This document shows, one piece after another, positions 27,725 through 28,653 of a stretch of DNA of 28,653 bases. Below the pieces are notes generated by a model. It searched no databases. It was not told the origin of the DNA and saw only the letters and a list, made by a program, of their open reading frames with translations. The stretch comes from Dactylosporangium aurantiacum (lineage in GTDB: Bacteria; Actinomycetota; Actinomycetes; Mycobacteriales; Micromonosporaceae): the NCBI RefSeq assembly GCF_000716715.1, contig NZ_JNYJ01000074.1, forward strand, positions 1 to 28,653, written 5' to 3'. How positions within the stretch are numbered: position 1 is the stretch's first letter; every line of letters begins with the position of its first letter. Made by a program: the position numbers and the translations under genes.

Positions 27725-28452
27725 CCGCCGCCTCGCCCGGCGCCCCGGACCGGGAGCCGGCCGCGCAGTCGTCCCCCGCTGGATCGTCTCCCGCCGGGGC
27801 GCGGGACAGCTGTGCCGACGGCGCCGACGGTGACGGGACGGCGGTGCGGTGGGCGGCCCGGGCGGTCCTGACCGTGGCCCTGGCCGGCAGCCGCAGCCCG
27901 TGGGGCGCCGCCGTCGTCGCCGAGCTCGACCAGGTGACCGGCACGCGGGCGGTGCTGCGCTGGACGGCCGGCGGGTTGCGGGTGGCGTGGCGGGAGCGGC
28001 GGGGGGTGCGCCGTACCGTCGCCGCCGCCCTCGTCGTGGCGGGCCTGTGCTCGACGTTCACGGTCCGCTACATCCCGTCGCCGTCGATGGCGCCGACCCT
28101 GGAGGTCACCGACCGCGCGCTGGTCGACCGGCTCACGTTCCGCTTCACGGGCGTCGACCGCGGCGACGTGGTGGTGCTGCGGGTGCCGACCGGGATGGGT
28201 GGCTGGTTCACCACCGTCGACCGGGTCATCGGGGTCGCCGGCGACACCGTCGACTGCGACGCGGGCCGGGTCCGCCGCGACGGTGTCCCGCTGGACGAGC
28301 CGTACACGCGCGGCGCCGCGACCGACTGCACGCCGGTGACGGTGCCGGACGGGATGCTCTATGTCCTCGGCGACAACCGGACGGTCGCCCGCGACTCCCG
28401 CCACTACGGCCCGCAGCCGGCCTCGAACGTCCAGGGCCGCGTCCTCGCGTGA
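27721..28452 (+). CDS. Signal peptidase I-like membrane protein with an altered catalytic dyad
   Basis: The 243-residue product joins two parts. Residues 1-95 are a disordered Ala/Ser/Gly tail and a helical segment (GSRSPWGAAVVAELDQVTG, then RWTAGGLRVAWRERR) that resembles domains often encoded beside PadR genes. Then come one membrane helix (about 98-115) and an S26 signal peptidase domain: PSPSMAPTL with nucleophile S122, RGDVVVLRVP, RVIGVAGDTV, and GDNRTVARDSRHYGP. The general-base Lys that normally precedes RVIG is D167 (VDRVIG). The protein may be inactive, or may use another base. GTG 27721 overlaps the PadR stop; the longer frame upstream would run through PadR. Confidence 0.82.
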   Translation: MTAASPGAPDREPAAQSSPAGSSPAGARDSCADGADGDGTAVRWAARAVLTVALAGSRSPWGAAVVAELDQVTGTRAVLRWTAGGLRVAWRERRGVRRTVAAALVVAGLCSTFTVRYIPSPSMAPTLEVTDRALVDRLTFRFTGVDRGDVVVLRVPTGMGGWFTTVDRVIGVAGDTVDCDAGRVRRDGVPLDEPYTRGAATDCTPVTVPDGMLYVLGDNRTVARDSRHYGPQPASNVQGRVLA

Positions 28453-28554
28453 GGTACCGCCGGTGGCACGTTTCCGGGATTCGACGCCTCCCGGCGGCGT
28501 CTACTGTGGTCTTCAACAGGGACAACGAAGCACATCGAATACCGGGGAGAAACC

Positions 28555-28653
28555 ATGAGCGAGTGGGACAGCGGCGACCACGGCGACAACGGCCTGGACT
28601 ACAGCCACGCTGAGGCCGGTCACGAGCAGGAGGCGCTGGACCAGCTGCACCAG
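28555..28653 (+). CDS. N-terminus of an unknown acidic hydrophilic protein (runs off the window)
   Basis: ATG 28555 is preceded by GGGGAGA at about 5-6 nt. The 33 codons present encode a very acidic, Asp/Glu/His-rich segment (MSEWDSGDHGDNGLDYSHAE) without hydrophobic stretches. No family can be named from this fragment. TACTGT at 28502-28507 could be its -10 element, giving a leader of about 40 nt. Confidence 0.6.
   Translation, partial: MSEWDSGDHGDNGLDYSHAEAGHEQEALDQLHQ

Overview
The window comes from a very GC-rich actinomycete, most likely a Micromonosporaceae relative (Actinoplanes/Dactylosporangium-like). This rests on codon use with G/C in nearly every third position, frequent GTG starts, many leaderless promoters, and the actinobacterial gene order protein-O-mannosyltransferase / rsmI / metG. 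No mobile element, tRNA, rRNA or CRISPR was found.

Layout. 1-4.0 kb is housekeeping: the 5' end of a divergent protein O-mannosyltransferase, rsmI, an unknown repeat-bearing membrane protein, and metG. 4.0-6.2 kb (minus) is a large GAF-PP2C(SpoIIE)-HATPase signalling protein. 6.2-7.0 kb is a long non-coding stretch that is less GC-rich than its surroundings. 7.0-21.7 kb is an accessory regulatory island. It holds three MalT/LAL-type LuxR regulators (LAL1, LAL2, LAL3), a single-domain SpoIIE phosphatase, two DUF7144-type membrane proteins, a formylglycine-generating-enzyme-like protein, a 96-codon unknown ORF and a DivIVA-like coiled-coil protein. 21.7-23.0 kb holds two small membrane genes translationally coupled to LAL3. 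23.0-28.6 kb is a run of unrelated genes: a GT-C-like membrane protein, a two-Rossmann TrkA-type protein, an AhpD-like protein, a frameshifted endonuclease V, a PadR regulator, an odd signal peptidase and the start of an unknown acidic protein.

Main discovery. Every transcription unit of the island except LAL1 is preceded by the same 47-48 bp promoter module: a TCACCC-like heptamer, N5, a GGGTGAG-like heptamer, N5, a TCACCC-like heptamer, 10 or 11 bp, then a -10 element usually of the form [C/A]AnnnT. I find eight copies: at the phosphatase, both DUF7144 genes, LAL2, the FGE-like gene, the 96-codon ORF, the coiled-coil gene and LAL3. The central GGGTGAG(G) would be centred near -38. That is where promoter-proximal MalT boxes lie in E. 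coli, and the half-site resembles the MalT box. The three LAL proteins have almost identical recognition helices. The simplest reading is a self-contained regulon in which one or more LAL proteins switch on LAL2, LAL3 and their effectors. LAL1 has no module of its own and may sit on top.

The regulon idea, the choice of regulator and all functions of the effectors are inference. The module itself is directly visible in the sequence.
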